64,000 nt of DNA, taken from the NCBI GenBank assembly GCA_001643675.2, contig LSRY02000001.1:1669501-1733500 (forward strand), given 5' to 3'. This document shows, one piece after another, positions 25,501-33,000 of the stretch. The position numbers were made by a program, and so were the translations under genes. The stretch is from Monocercomonoides exilis. Lineage: Eukaryota > Preaxostyla > Oxymonadida > Polymastigidae. Positions within the stretch are counted from its first letter, which is position 1, and each line of letters starts with the position of its first letter. Below the pieces are notes generated by a model. It worked only from the letters and a program-made list of their open reading frames with translations, had not been told where the DNA came from and made no database searches.

Positions 25501-25569
25501 GCAGAAAGTGAAACAGAAAGTGAAACAGAAGGCTGGACGACTGAGCCAGCAACCATTCGAGATCGATGA
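16534..25569 (+). CDS. Giant receptor-like membrane protein: beta-helix-type ectodomain, one TM segment, cytoplasmic pseudokinase
   Basis: A single uninterrupted frame of 3,011 residues. The start at 16534 is followed by a clear signal peptide (MIPFVLVLLLFSPICG). The ectodomain (to about 2,550) is rich in short Gly-Gly-Gly turns (FGGGM, GRGGGIGL, GGNGGGLW, GYGGGIYL), Asn/Ser/Cys and 'NCxF' strands, as in right-handed parallel beta-helix (Pmp-like) proteins. A Cys module, CG then about four residues, a short gap, PC and a Leu/Ser stretch, recurs near residues 508, 850, 1268, 1648 and 2030. A hydrophobic span (WWVVVVISCLIFLILLSIIV, about 2,557-2,580) is followed by basic residues. The tail (about 2,720-2,970) resembles a kinase C-lobe: LRWKAPELL, VVFSIGMMLWECLTLEIPFG and a final SERPL block. 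The HRD Asp and a recognisable DFG are missing (LSPHIVLFSE replaces the catalytic loop), so catalysis is unlikely. Oxymonad genomes are known to carry many such proteins; ligand and partner are unknown. Confidence 0.88.
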   Translation: MIPFVLVLLLFSPICGKEENDILRTEYASIDASVSMKRQVSTKGSVIRMFCEIHNSTAELKGISLETPEGCLMFEIRAGSFLKAEDCLLMKKSSFGTHYILNEGACEMANTSLRIEKDSDCGLMEGVVKLMAEGSSLLVKNSEWKDVAFGGSGSILRNGEGSYEGIKNCVFTNITVKNDRTDELLIEKTGRMKRSELEDCFVERSINVLEGGIVSGAQGSVFFSCNNCTFLQNERTDRRMRNTERNSTTETQSFTNAEWHGCSAECGGALYVHDNPDATLTVLNSSFAKCNATSTRGGGIFALNIAECTIKHSTFVECYCSSSHNCGGAGAEIQDLNIQVLVDNCLFKDGWSENDAGGLGIWSSKTTKTKDCILNCLFQNCSIHSIEDSDGGGIIIWNTIDIIVFRNCLFRECYSVRRGGGLSISPNGYDGNLLWFCFFHDNTAPYASDIYISDILSISQLFGCYSTGADESRCYAGGNKGEWLPNNGGKCRFVGPAQIQTNAKDTFSCGLNESCACLTISHCMSQLIVGFVEEMKVVAGTVVEEKGVDIGEKTISVKGASSSGSAIETKFGANELSLFCVGTGVLSMSDLSVVHNTSLENSRQCRLFEIEGDGGINLERMNISMDTAHSEERRIQNSLVKMDGGELKMQGVRWDRTFSTTNMFSLPQESSISLSLDGCVFSNIVRTTAGPSMISVSEGTYSISLEGCTVDGCGSEASEFGGGMLVEVESGSSLNVKGGVVKNCYASITQGRGGGIGLKVKDTSVDFLISSNFEGNRAKWGSDIFVDSIDLESTAKSGKITCLTASFETRSKIQGFDKGNESTPIPLCVYLIPLPDEIIVSNADAFDNFYCGYAEIPCLTLKHSLERQNNEKKIVVGGMIEMKNELTFDSFKHTIRGQDENSGWKVIDECDGSGESMIAVRTNAILKSLTFSVPSILPNHEAFFSSSSQLFSVESCSLSFQNSQSVLSYVFLSVSAGKVSVSSFVVLSLTIGNCPLICLDGSNVDGTFASMSIEDICRETKSVLFGVGNGASFSIKDSTLSVKASTQADSSSAGSIRVISTKGAKLMKLTNNTMSGFKGIGENGGAMECTLGSDCTLEIVGGTMSGCESKGGNGGGLWAEMEEGSAFTVGNLTNTDQVNGSTSSDESCLLEFTNCRARENTDGECGYGGGIYLHLDEGASSFTLKDVSFPGCDAREGKDIFINADDLSNVIDRESISFGADLNELTKLNGFERLGLNEAFAIPLVLYLWNNFSAPGFVGGSSSQDFSMCGFETFPCSTIAKAASVHFEGKKKDVALLEPFVFEEELSLTGNEWSVKGKENEMKCDVCDRIPGTQSGLIENTIPTSVAGLVFSLTESLSFHESVFECHSGKLTLNKCGMEGGSEGISTVFVKAVGGVVEVIEFSTKNLKIGDSSFFIVEGSAESVPSINMTKSDFGEITLGNGCVVECHNGNIEEMSGCTFSSITRSKGSGGCISIRNEEDGSDYEVEMLNCNFEDCAVVGEEEETGGGTFFFEASANTNLLISRCKFYCCTTPFEGESVGFGGGIMLNLLNGEEEEAGFVISSPLFSSEKPNNAKFGKDLFISSPSLVKSIKNETLPFVKDRLELVTEDSMRGFDGGNRECAIPLIYFWRKIGSSVNVARGGNNVVVCGLLEYPCASVDYGVKRGRNLGVESIAVQGVCDVMSEMRMSGMKLEGANGEWDRIEFVRAVEGEGDCVVECKGVVQFEEVGMVIPTAFDNGAGTLMEAGADSVKTSVVSCAIHMKDGAEGALSFVLMRASKGIVSIEKAKIAGLVSRHEILRISADCVVSMSETIFKDIALSGISALTMSESEISGNRNGNGEEEWNILFEKCTFVNMKQNELNNPSLLCCNANDEVKVKMENSTTDGCGSESSHEGGGVFFVLNERGRLEMNHTNVTDCFCSNTGRGGGLFLKSQSVSRKALPFVLSNITFRKNVALKGRDVFVKCTDLDSQISESQFLINFGEPFVRELEIWGCTSDDYGDEKDLLGRVFVFRSEFIFVSSIVGNSSNSKNCGEMKGMCSSLDVGVSHIIPSDYSQLYVWNETRLSGSCSAQKVTIKSMEASGIAEIKVCEIEVAGEDGITSSEYVRVEKVSFVFSGMENVAFSSLIHQLNGYLILESVSFLSESRTTENSRTSFDSSLLVVEDGIFEAEKCIVSCLGFSKPVFRVLSSERATFEDLTIRNAKCTSSVIECGSSQNMSVLRLEATSITLQDRSLISFENHQPSLTVSFAQSLFANISRTSCISCIICGARSMGCLEMHNCSFHECTSRSVKGSQVAIALTENVLIDSCVFEGSLLVGADEMKGIVDEICKWNGSVVDLSKSEAVVRDTTICNSSKGGLTVSGGSLMIEKGELSNNNPFIEKFPSLRRNIICSDSASLTISSLKGGDGALPNTSIWMLDDGCTVGGIISERDSPFFIPVLESVEVKEAGSEVEVVFKGALLLPCNLSFMVVKQMGDEKQIEKYEFDESGHVSETEATGRLRKETIGEAEDEAEVRVCILFGGSDDLSSTDSFILKNKSESKLKGNERITENGNEKKSWWVVVVISCLIFLILLSIIVVLAVRWRKAKNENKDLREIVNDNIRKDPKAFEMVTMEMSPEEQWRRAEREAEKKNEERIKKRIYETNMEHSESSEHLLSESGSTEYILGRDSDKIPEWALEKVEEEEIRKRSPSPSISSTSTTSTTDSDSTFVRGEELCPTTSSMSNLVDVMACSSPHEKLIVDLRDSLFMLLHGKNKTKEMPIGTLQEREMTAAQILYWVANLALHSFDEMDNPLSSLANLSPHIVLFSERMVICIVMHSGFLSSDDSDSSSISSLTVVSSSSSNISVMSERFTDSPPPSSAFEDEDDIRKECLRWKAPELLMNKKMGATKESVVFSIGMMLWECLTLEIPFGEYDGDGAGQKIKNGERPNMKHAEGSELCDVARGCLSSEESERPLLVDLKKVFVQHLPKDAFIFTIADALFTENPNNARSGAESETESETEGWTTEPATIRDR

Positions 25570-26858
25570 AAAAGAAGAAGTTGCAAGCTCTGAACCAACA
25601 AAGTGAAATGGTCGCTTTGACAGCCAAAAGCCCAAGCTGTGGTCTGTTAATAAATGGAGCATGTTGCATTGGTGTTGTTGGAACCAGTATTACGCACACC
25701 TGTCAGCAACAAACTTTGCCTGCTTTGAACACCAAACGGAGAAAGAGATTGGATTGCTTAAAATGATTTGGGGATATGCGTGTTGTGTGGAGAAACATTT
25801 TTATTTGGCCGGATGAAATGGATTGTGGTGTTGCTCCTTTGATCCATACAATTGCAGAATGGCTACAAATTTTCTTGGTTCTCTTTTATTATAATTTTCA
25901 GAAGAAGAAGAAGAAGAAGAAGAAGAAATAGCTCGGACAGATAAGTTTTTAACTGCTGTGTGCAGTTTCAAACATATCAATAGCCATCATTTCATATGCT
26001 TCGAGCTGTTTTTACGATATTAATAATATTAAATATGCATATTTCTTTTTGATATTTTAAAATGCCTTCTTTTCTCAAAATTTTATAAAATTATGTCGCT
26101 TGTCAATAAATGTGTGATTATTAATTTGCAGTTTTTGCCTTGAAATGGAACTTTTGAATTTGAAAATAAGTGGAACAAAAACCAAGATATAATTCTCCAA
26201 GTCTATTCTAATATGATGAACGAAAAAATCATTGAAGCTTTCAAATCGTTTAATGCAATGTGAAAACAAGAAATGGTGAAATAAGCCGAAAACTTTATTA
26301 GAAGAAAAATGTTATGAAAAAAATGAAAAATTGAGAAAGTTACAAAAAGAAATTTCTTTCATAATTTAGAACTCATTTGAAAAACCGTTATAAAAAAACA
26401 TTCATTCATTATTTGAACATGCCGTAAATAAAAAATGAAAAAATTCTATTTCCATGATTCAAAAAACACCAGAACCTTTTTAAAAATTGACATTCATTAT
26501 ATTGAAAGGTCATTCAATCATTCTTGACCATTTCCTTTCATGCGCCTTCAATCGTTAAATGATGTTCAGACAGTTAATAATTAAAATGTTAATGAAAGAA
26601 ATGCAAATTTTTCTGGAAAGAAATAAGAGTTCCTTATTCATAATATTGTAATTCTTTCACTTTTTGAAATTTGTTCATTTCAAAGAAAAATGGAAAACTT
26701 GTTTCATCAATATTTGTTCAAACGAGTAATTCACAAAGAGTGAAAACATTTGTTTCTATTTCCATTTGCTTTTCCCATAAAACCCATTGGTTGAGTTTAT
26801 ATTGTCTTTTGTTTGATAACATTTGATGAAATGAGAAAAAAAGTTTCAAAAAAATAAA
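25570..26858. other. Intergenic, with a (GAA)n run
   Basis: 3' flank of the giant gene. A trinucleotide (GAA)n tract lies at 25901-25929. Otherwise AT-rich with no supported gene. Confidence 0.6.
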
Positions 26859-26860
26859 TA

Positions 26861-27238
26861 CAGATATCGCATCAAATACAGGACATCGCACAAAACACCG
26901 GACAATATCGATTTCACAATAACTGCAAGAGGAATTATTCAGATATTTTTCCTCAAAACACAACTCATCAATACAAACTCACGTGACATTCAAGACTTTC
27001 ACAAATTCCTTATTAATGCTCAGAAAAAAATTATTATTTAATTCTCTGAGAAACTATAAATCCTATTTCTCCGAGATTTCGATATATATTTTTTCTGAGC
27101 TTAAGCGAAGCTGTCCTGAAAGTTTTGTATATCAAATGAGTTTGTATTGATGAGATATATTTTGAGAGAAATTGTCAGAATAATTCCTCTTGAAGTTATT
27201 GTGAAATCGACCTTGTCCTGTATTTTGTGCGATATCTA
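26861..27238. mobile_element. Foldback/MITE element, family 1, copy A
   Basis: A 378-bp inverted-repeat element flanked by TA on both sides (26859-26860 and 27239-27240). The termini are CAGATATCGC and, on the opposite strand, TAGATATCGC. The arms are about 150 bp and share GATTTCACAATAACT, CAAGAGGAATTATTC and ATCAATACAAACTCA, with many mismatches elsewhere. The left arm has an internal duplication of the ACATCGCACAAAA..CCGG block. TA duplication and short CAG-starting termini are typical of Tc1/mariner/pogo-mobilised elements. No coding capacity. Confidence 0.8.
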
Positions 27239-27770
27239 TAAATTTTGAATTTAAGATATGAAGCAAAAACAGATAAGTGTAAACAGTTTATGAAACTGTA
27301 TTTTTCATTTTTTGGAAAAGCTTGGTTCGCTGAGAAAAGTTTCTTTTTTGAAAATTAATAAACGCAATCACTCAGTGAGAAACAAAAATAATAAAACAAA
27401 CTAGTAATGAATTGTGTATAATTAGTTAATACATTTCATGAAAGAAAAAAAACGAATCATCGTTTGTTGAAAGTTGGCAGTCAAAAACAAAAAAGTGCCA
27501 ATGAAGTCTGTCCAAAAAAAATGTTGATCTTTCCAAAAAATGAAAATCATCACTCAAAATAAAAAAAAGATGTTCCCCACATCTCATGTGGAAACAATTC
27601 CTTATCTTTGATTGGTGAGTGTTTCATGATTTGACAAACTTTGAAGCAATAAAGTCACAAAGATGTGAAGTTTTGGAAATATTAACATTGTCTTTTTTGT
27701 TTGTATTCATTTTGATAATGAATTGTTAAGCAAATAGTCATTTTTTTAAAAGAAGATTGTTTATTTGGAA

Positions 27771-28222
27771 CAGTCAAAACCGGATATAATCACATCTGAT
27801 TTCACACGAATTTTTGTAATTTTATCCGATTGTGATTATGTACGATGTGACTTAACATTGAATAGTTCAAATATGAATTTATTCGTTAATTAGTTTTGGG
27901 CCTTTTCTTTTCATTTTTTAAAATTCTTCACAAATTCACATTTAACACTTGTGTAATCGATTTTTATCTTTAATTTGCATCATTCAGTCATGTCAAAAAC
28001 ATAATTATTTAAAAATCTAAAAATGAAATTTTTGATCAGTCAATCGATTTTTCAACGAAAAATGAGCCCTTTATAAAATAAAAAGTGATTGTTGATATTT
28101 GGCCCTGTGATTATATGCGATAAAAAATAAATGGAAAATAGGCCAAAAATGTCTATGCATGGAATAATGTGACTATAAACGAATAAGATTGGATTCGTTG
28201 TGAAAGTATCCTGTTAAGACTA
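27771..28222 (-). mobile_element. MITE family 2 (CAGTCTAAACCGG termini), copy A
   Basis: A 452-bp element without coding capacity. The left end reads CAGTCAAAACCGGATATAAT and the right end, on the opposite strand, reads TAGTCTTAACAGGATA. It aligns along its length with the reverse complement of 56697-57140. Shared blocks include CCATGCA..GACATTTTTGGC, the GG.C.. segment followed by CAAATATC or GAAAATAT, and AATTCTTCACAAA. It is diverged, so an old insertion. The right flank begins with TA; the left flank is AA, perhaps a mutated TA. Confidence 0.75.
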
Positions 28223-28961
28223 TATTTCATTTTATTTTTAAAAATTGTTATGAAATGTTATTTTGTTTTTTTTTTTTTGATAGATATTTGGGTAATTATT
28301 TTTAATCATATTTAAACATTCAAAAACTACAGTTAGAAAATTTTTCTTAAATATTAACAACAAAACACTAAAAAGTGAAATTACGATTTAAAGTTATCTT
28401 CATCATTATTTCAGCTTTAACATTTGTTTCAGAAATTGCTTTGATGAAATATGTCAAAAAAAAAATACATAATCTCTTCCCCAAAACTAACAACCTTTGA
28501 AAAACAAGCACACCGAAAAAGTTATGATATCAAAATTAATAACTTATTTCTTTGAAAAACAAATTAAATTAATTTTTTCTTTGAACTATGTAGTGAACAC
28601 ATTTTTTTCCATTTATCCTTTTTTTTTTTCATTCGGGGTATTCTTTTTAATTTCATATCTTTTCAGTCAATATTTTCGAATGAAAATTTTGTTGCAAATT
28701 CTAAGAAATCTGTCAAATGCTTTTGTTAAAAACAGAAATGCACTTCTTTCTCCTTCTGTGATTTCATGCATTTAAAAGACAATTATTTAAAAGCTAATAA
28801 CGCATCTTTTAAAATTCTTTTGTGAATAACTAAATACTCGAAAATTACGCATCCTCCGAAAAAATATATGATTTCAAAATAATCACACATATTTATCTTT
28901 AAAAATCAATTTGAAGATTTAAGTGTGATTTCCTGGCACTCAAGACTCTTTCGATGGATTA

Positions 28962-29338
28962 CAGATATAGCATAAAATACCGGACAAGATCGTTTTCTCA
29001 ATTACCACTCAAAGAGAAAATTTGATAATATTCCTCTAAAGATATCTTAACAATACAAACTCATTTGGCATATCAGACTTTCATTTCCGTGCAGACTGAA
29101 TATTTTAAAAATAATTTTTAAAATTTCGGAGAATTAAGATTTTGAATTTCTCCGAAATTTTAAAAATTATTTTTAAAATATTCAGTCTGCACGGAAATGA
29201 AAGTCTGATATGCCAAATGAGTTTGTATTGTTAAGATATCTTTAGAGGAATATTATCAAATTTTCTCTTTGAGTGGTAATTGAGAAAACGATCTTGTCCG
29301 GTATTTTGTGCGATGTCCGGTATTTTTTGCTATATCTG
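28962..29338. mobile_element. Foldback/MITE element, family 1, copy B: near-perfect palindrome
   Basis: A 377-bp element flanked by TA (28960-28961, 29339-29340) with termini CAGATATAGC/GCTATATCTG. From about 28974 to 29133 the left arm is matched base for base by the right arm (29148 to about 29308), with a 14-nt spacer at 29134-29147; I saw no mismatch. The right end has one extra 19-bp copy of the CACAAAATACCGGACATCG-type block. It shares terminal and internal sequence with 26861-27238. Near identity of the arms implies a very recent origin or arm-to-arm gene conversion. Confidence 0.88.
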
Positions 29339-29340
29339 TA

Positions 29341-30021
29341 TATTTAACTGGTCCAAATTATAAACAGTGCTTTTGTGATAATTGCTTTTGTATTTATTCA
29401 AAAGTTGATTCAGACAATTTTATCAACAAAATTAAAAACAAACAAATTGATGAGAAATAAACCATTTTATTTAAACTGTTCAATTCCTTATTGAATGGCA
29501 AACTGAAACGCTTTGAAAAATTTTCTATTGGCTTCAATCAAAACAAATTGGAATTATTTAATAAAACAAAATTTAAAATAACTATTTTTTTGAAAACAAA
29601 AGGAAGAAACTCACGTTAGTCCACAATACGTTGTGATATAAGCTGGAAGATATGACAATTTGGTTCACATTTGTTTCTTGTGCATTGTCCCAAATGGAAT
29701 TGTATTAAAAATTATTGTATATTTTTTCCTTGAAATTCTTTCATTTTTCAAAGTCACTATATAAATTTTAAAATTTTGATTTATTTTATTTAATTTTATT
29801 TTATTTTCATTTGTTCGAAAATATTTTCGAGTCATTGAATATTCTAATGAAAATGAAAATACCAATGGAGCATAAACAACTAAATAATTACCTCTTTGAA
29901 GATTTTAAGATTCCATATTTAATTTCCTAAAAATCCAAAAAATACATAAAATCAAATAGGGTGAACATTTGGACAAAAAAGAATTAAACAAATTCTGAAA
30001 CATCCGCAAACATTATAAATC
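29341..30021. other. Intergenic, nothing recognised
   Basis: AT-rich sequence between the palindromic element and the stop codon of the minus-strand gene at 30022. No repeat or gene was identified. Confidence 0.55.
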
Positions 30022-33000
30022 TTAGATAGGCTTTTTTGGATGGATATTTGATTCTCTTTCAGTTCTATGCTGATAAGTTGTAAATCCCTTTGGAGTCAAC
30101 CATTTTGCTTTGCTTTCTCTTTCTTCTTCTTTTTTAATATCTTCTGGGTCGAACAGTCCTGCTTCAAGCGACAAAAACTGATCGGATTCTGAAACAAACA
30201 AATTCTTCCCTTTCCCTTTTTCACCTTTTTTTGGATCTCCCGCAATTATTTCTCTAAGCTTTTGTTTTTGTAGCCTGATTGCATTCATCCGCTGAGACGC
30301 GTAGAGATAGACCTGACCATCTGGAGCCTTTTCAGCCTCCTTCAGCTCTGATTCCGTAATAATCTCTGCACTAAGTCTCTCTTTCTCGTCTTTCTCTTTC
30401 AACTCTTCCAGTTTCTTTGTCTGCGCTGCTGTTCGCACAGCAGCGGTTGTCTTGTTGAAAGACAGGTGATCACCAATTCTGACTGTGTCTGGCGAGAGCG
30501 TGGCTGCCATCATCAACTGTGTTCTGTGCGGAGACCTGTGGCGAAAATGAACTGGTGAAGCAGCAGCAGCACTTGACAACGTTTGCTCACCATTGAAATG
30601 TCCATCAGAAGATGGATGAGTCTGTGATTGTTGAAGAGATGCTACAAATGACCTTTCTTTTGGGGCAAGTTTTTGTTCTTTCGTTGTCTGAATGCCTTGG
30701 TTTGGCATTAATTCCGTGGCTTTCTCTTTGTCAGTTGTAATGGAATTTTGACTCCAGTTTTTGTTTGAAGGTGAAGTTATAAATGTTCCATCAGCTGTAA
30801 CTACCACCGGATCGACGTTGCCATTCAGCTGCAAGTCGCTTTCGAAAACCGCTCCGCCCATTCGCTTTTCCACCGCAAACAGCTCGCTCACAGATGGCCA
30901 CAGTTGCATCTGCGTTATCTGTGCAAAAGACGGGACGTGAGGCAGCTCGGCCAAGCATCGGAATCCACGTGAGAATTCGATTGGGAAGCGCGTGTGCGAC
31001 ACAAGGCGGCTGTCCTTCTGCAGCTGAGAAAGCGGACGCCTCAAGCAGATGCGTGTAAGGTCGAATGTGAGGCTGGAATACATACGGCTCATAAACAGGT
31101 GGCTTGGATCGAATAAAAGACGTACTGTGGAGAAAAGGGAATCAACCGGAAGTTCTCTGCGTGCGGAAGATGCAGAAAACGGAGAAGAAGCAGAAGCTGC
31201 TTCAGGAGTGGCTGACAGAACCTCGGGTGCATCGTCAACAGCTTCTCCTGCCATTTTGAGTACGTCTGGGTAATTCAACGGATGTGAAACAAAATCAATC
31301 AGCTCTTTCACTGCGCCATCGCATGATCCTTCCACAATGATGATTTTACCTCCTCCTCCTTCTTGAGTTTCTCTCCCATCAATCACATGAAACCCAGTTA
31401 AAACATCGATCTCGTTAATCATCTTTTTCTCCTCGTCTGTCAACATCCGGTTGGACAGAGCATGAGGAAGCGGACCACTCACGTTCAGCACAGCACAGTT
31501 CACTTTGTACACAAATGACAGCAAAGAACGTGCTTGCCGGCGAGCGTGGCGAGGAGGCAGCACAAACACAACTCGGGCAATCCGCTTTGGAGGAACGATG
31601 TGGTGTGGAAAACCAGCAGCAAGTGTGACGTGCACTTTCACCTGAGAGTGCATCTGGACATACAATCCAGTTGGAAGCGGTGGCGGCGTTGGTGAAGGAG
31701 GAGATGCTGGTATGATTGGCTTCTTTTCTACTGAAGACGCACCATCTTGCTGCGAAGATGCTGATGTTGGTGTTAATGCTGCTGTTGCTGGTTGAGAAGG
31801 AGCGACAGAAGGAACGCTGTTTGGGGCTGCTCCTCCAGCACCACTTGGAATGCTTTCATTTTGAGAAGCAGATTGGTTCAGAGGAGATGGAGCGATCTCC
31901 TTTTTCAACAAGCGTGGTTGGATCAGTTTCTGATGAGGCGGATCGGAGTGGAGAGTGGATGGCAGCGGGGCAGGGGACAGTGCTGCACGCAGAGTGAAGT
32001 TCGTTAGTCCGCTCGAAAACACATCTGTCCATGGAATGGATGCCTGTGCGTGTGGCTCATACTCAGAAATGATCTGAGCATTGGCACTCAATTGCGATGC
32101 TCCGCCATCGCCTTCTTCTTGGTTTTGTTGCTCTGATTTTTCTTTCTCTTTGCTGTTCGCTTCTTTCTCTTTCTCTTTCTCAATGTCTCTTTCTTTTGAC
32201 TTGCTCCTCTTCTTCTTCGACGCTGTGATAGGCTTTTCAGTTGTTTTGTCTTCTCCCCCTTTACCCGTTTTACCTTCTTTTTCTGGCTTCTTTTCTTCTT
32301 TTTTATCTACTGCTTCAGTCTTTTCCTGCTGTTCAGTGTTCTCCGCTTTCTTTTCTGGCATTTTTGCGCAAATGATTCTTCCTCGTGATCGATTGATAAG
32401 ATACTTCTGGTACAAACTCAGTTGAGGCATTTGCTGTTGAACTGCTTCTGCAGCTTCTGAATCAAAACCTGCTTTGGCAGATGATGAAAAGGAAGAGGAA
32501 GAAGAAGAAGAAGAAAGTGTTCCAGTGTCATCTGCATTCTTTACCTGGTCATTCAAAGTCGAAGTACATACGGTTGGAGGTGGGCGTTGAGCCTGCTTTC
32601 TGTCTCTGTCGTGCACACGCACCATAATCGGGTTCTGCTCCATCCACAGCAGCGCATCCAGCGGACTCACTTTGCCCAGAAGAATAATCTCACGGAAGCC
32701 AAAGTTCGCATCGCCTGATGAGATGTTTGCTTGGGCCTTAAGAAGAGAATGTTTTGTTTGCAGAGGAGTGGAATGAGTGGAAAGAGGTGAGCGGGTGCTT
32801 GATGCCAAGCGAGCAGGGGAGAAAGTGCCAGCAAGTGGAGATTGTTGCTGAGGAGACCGGAGAGGCGAGCCGATGGGCGAACGCAGAGTAGATTTTGGAG
32901 TGGATGTTAGTGGAGATTGCTGGCGAGAAGAGGAGCGGTTGAGCGCAGGAGACGAAAGAGGAGTTGAGATTGGTGTGCCTTTTGTGGAGGAAGTCTGCAT

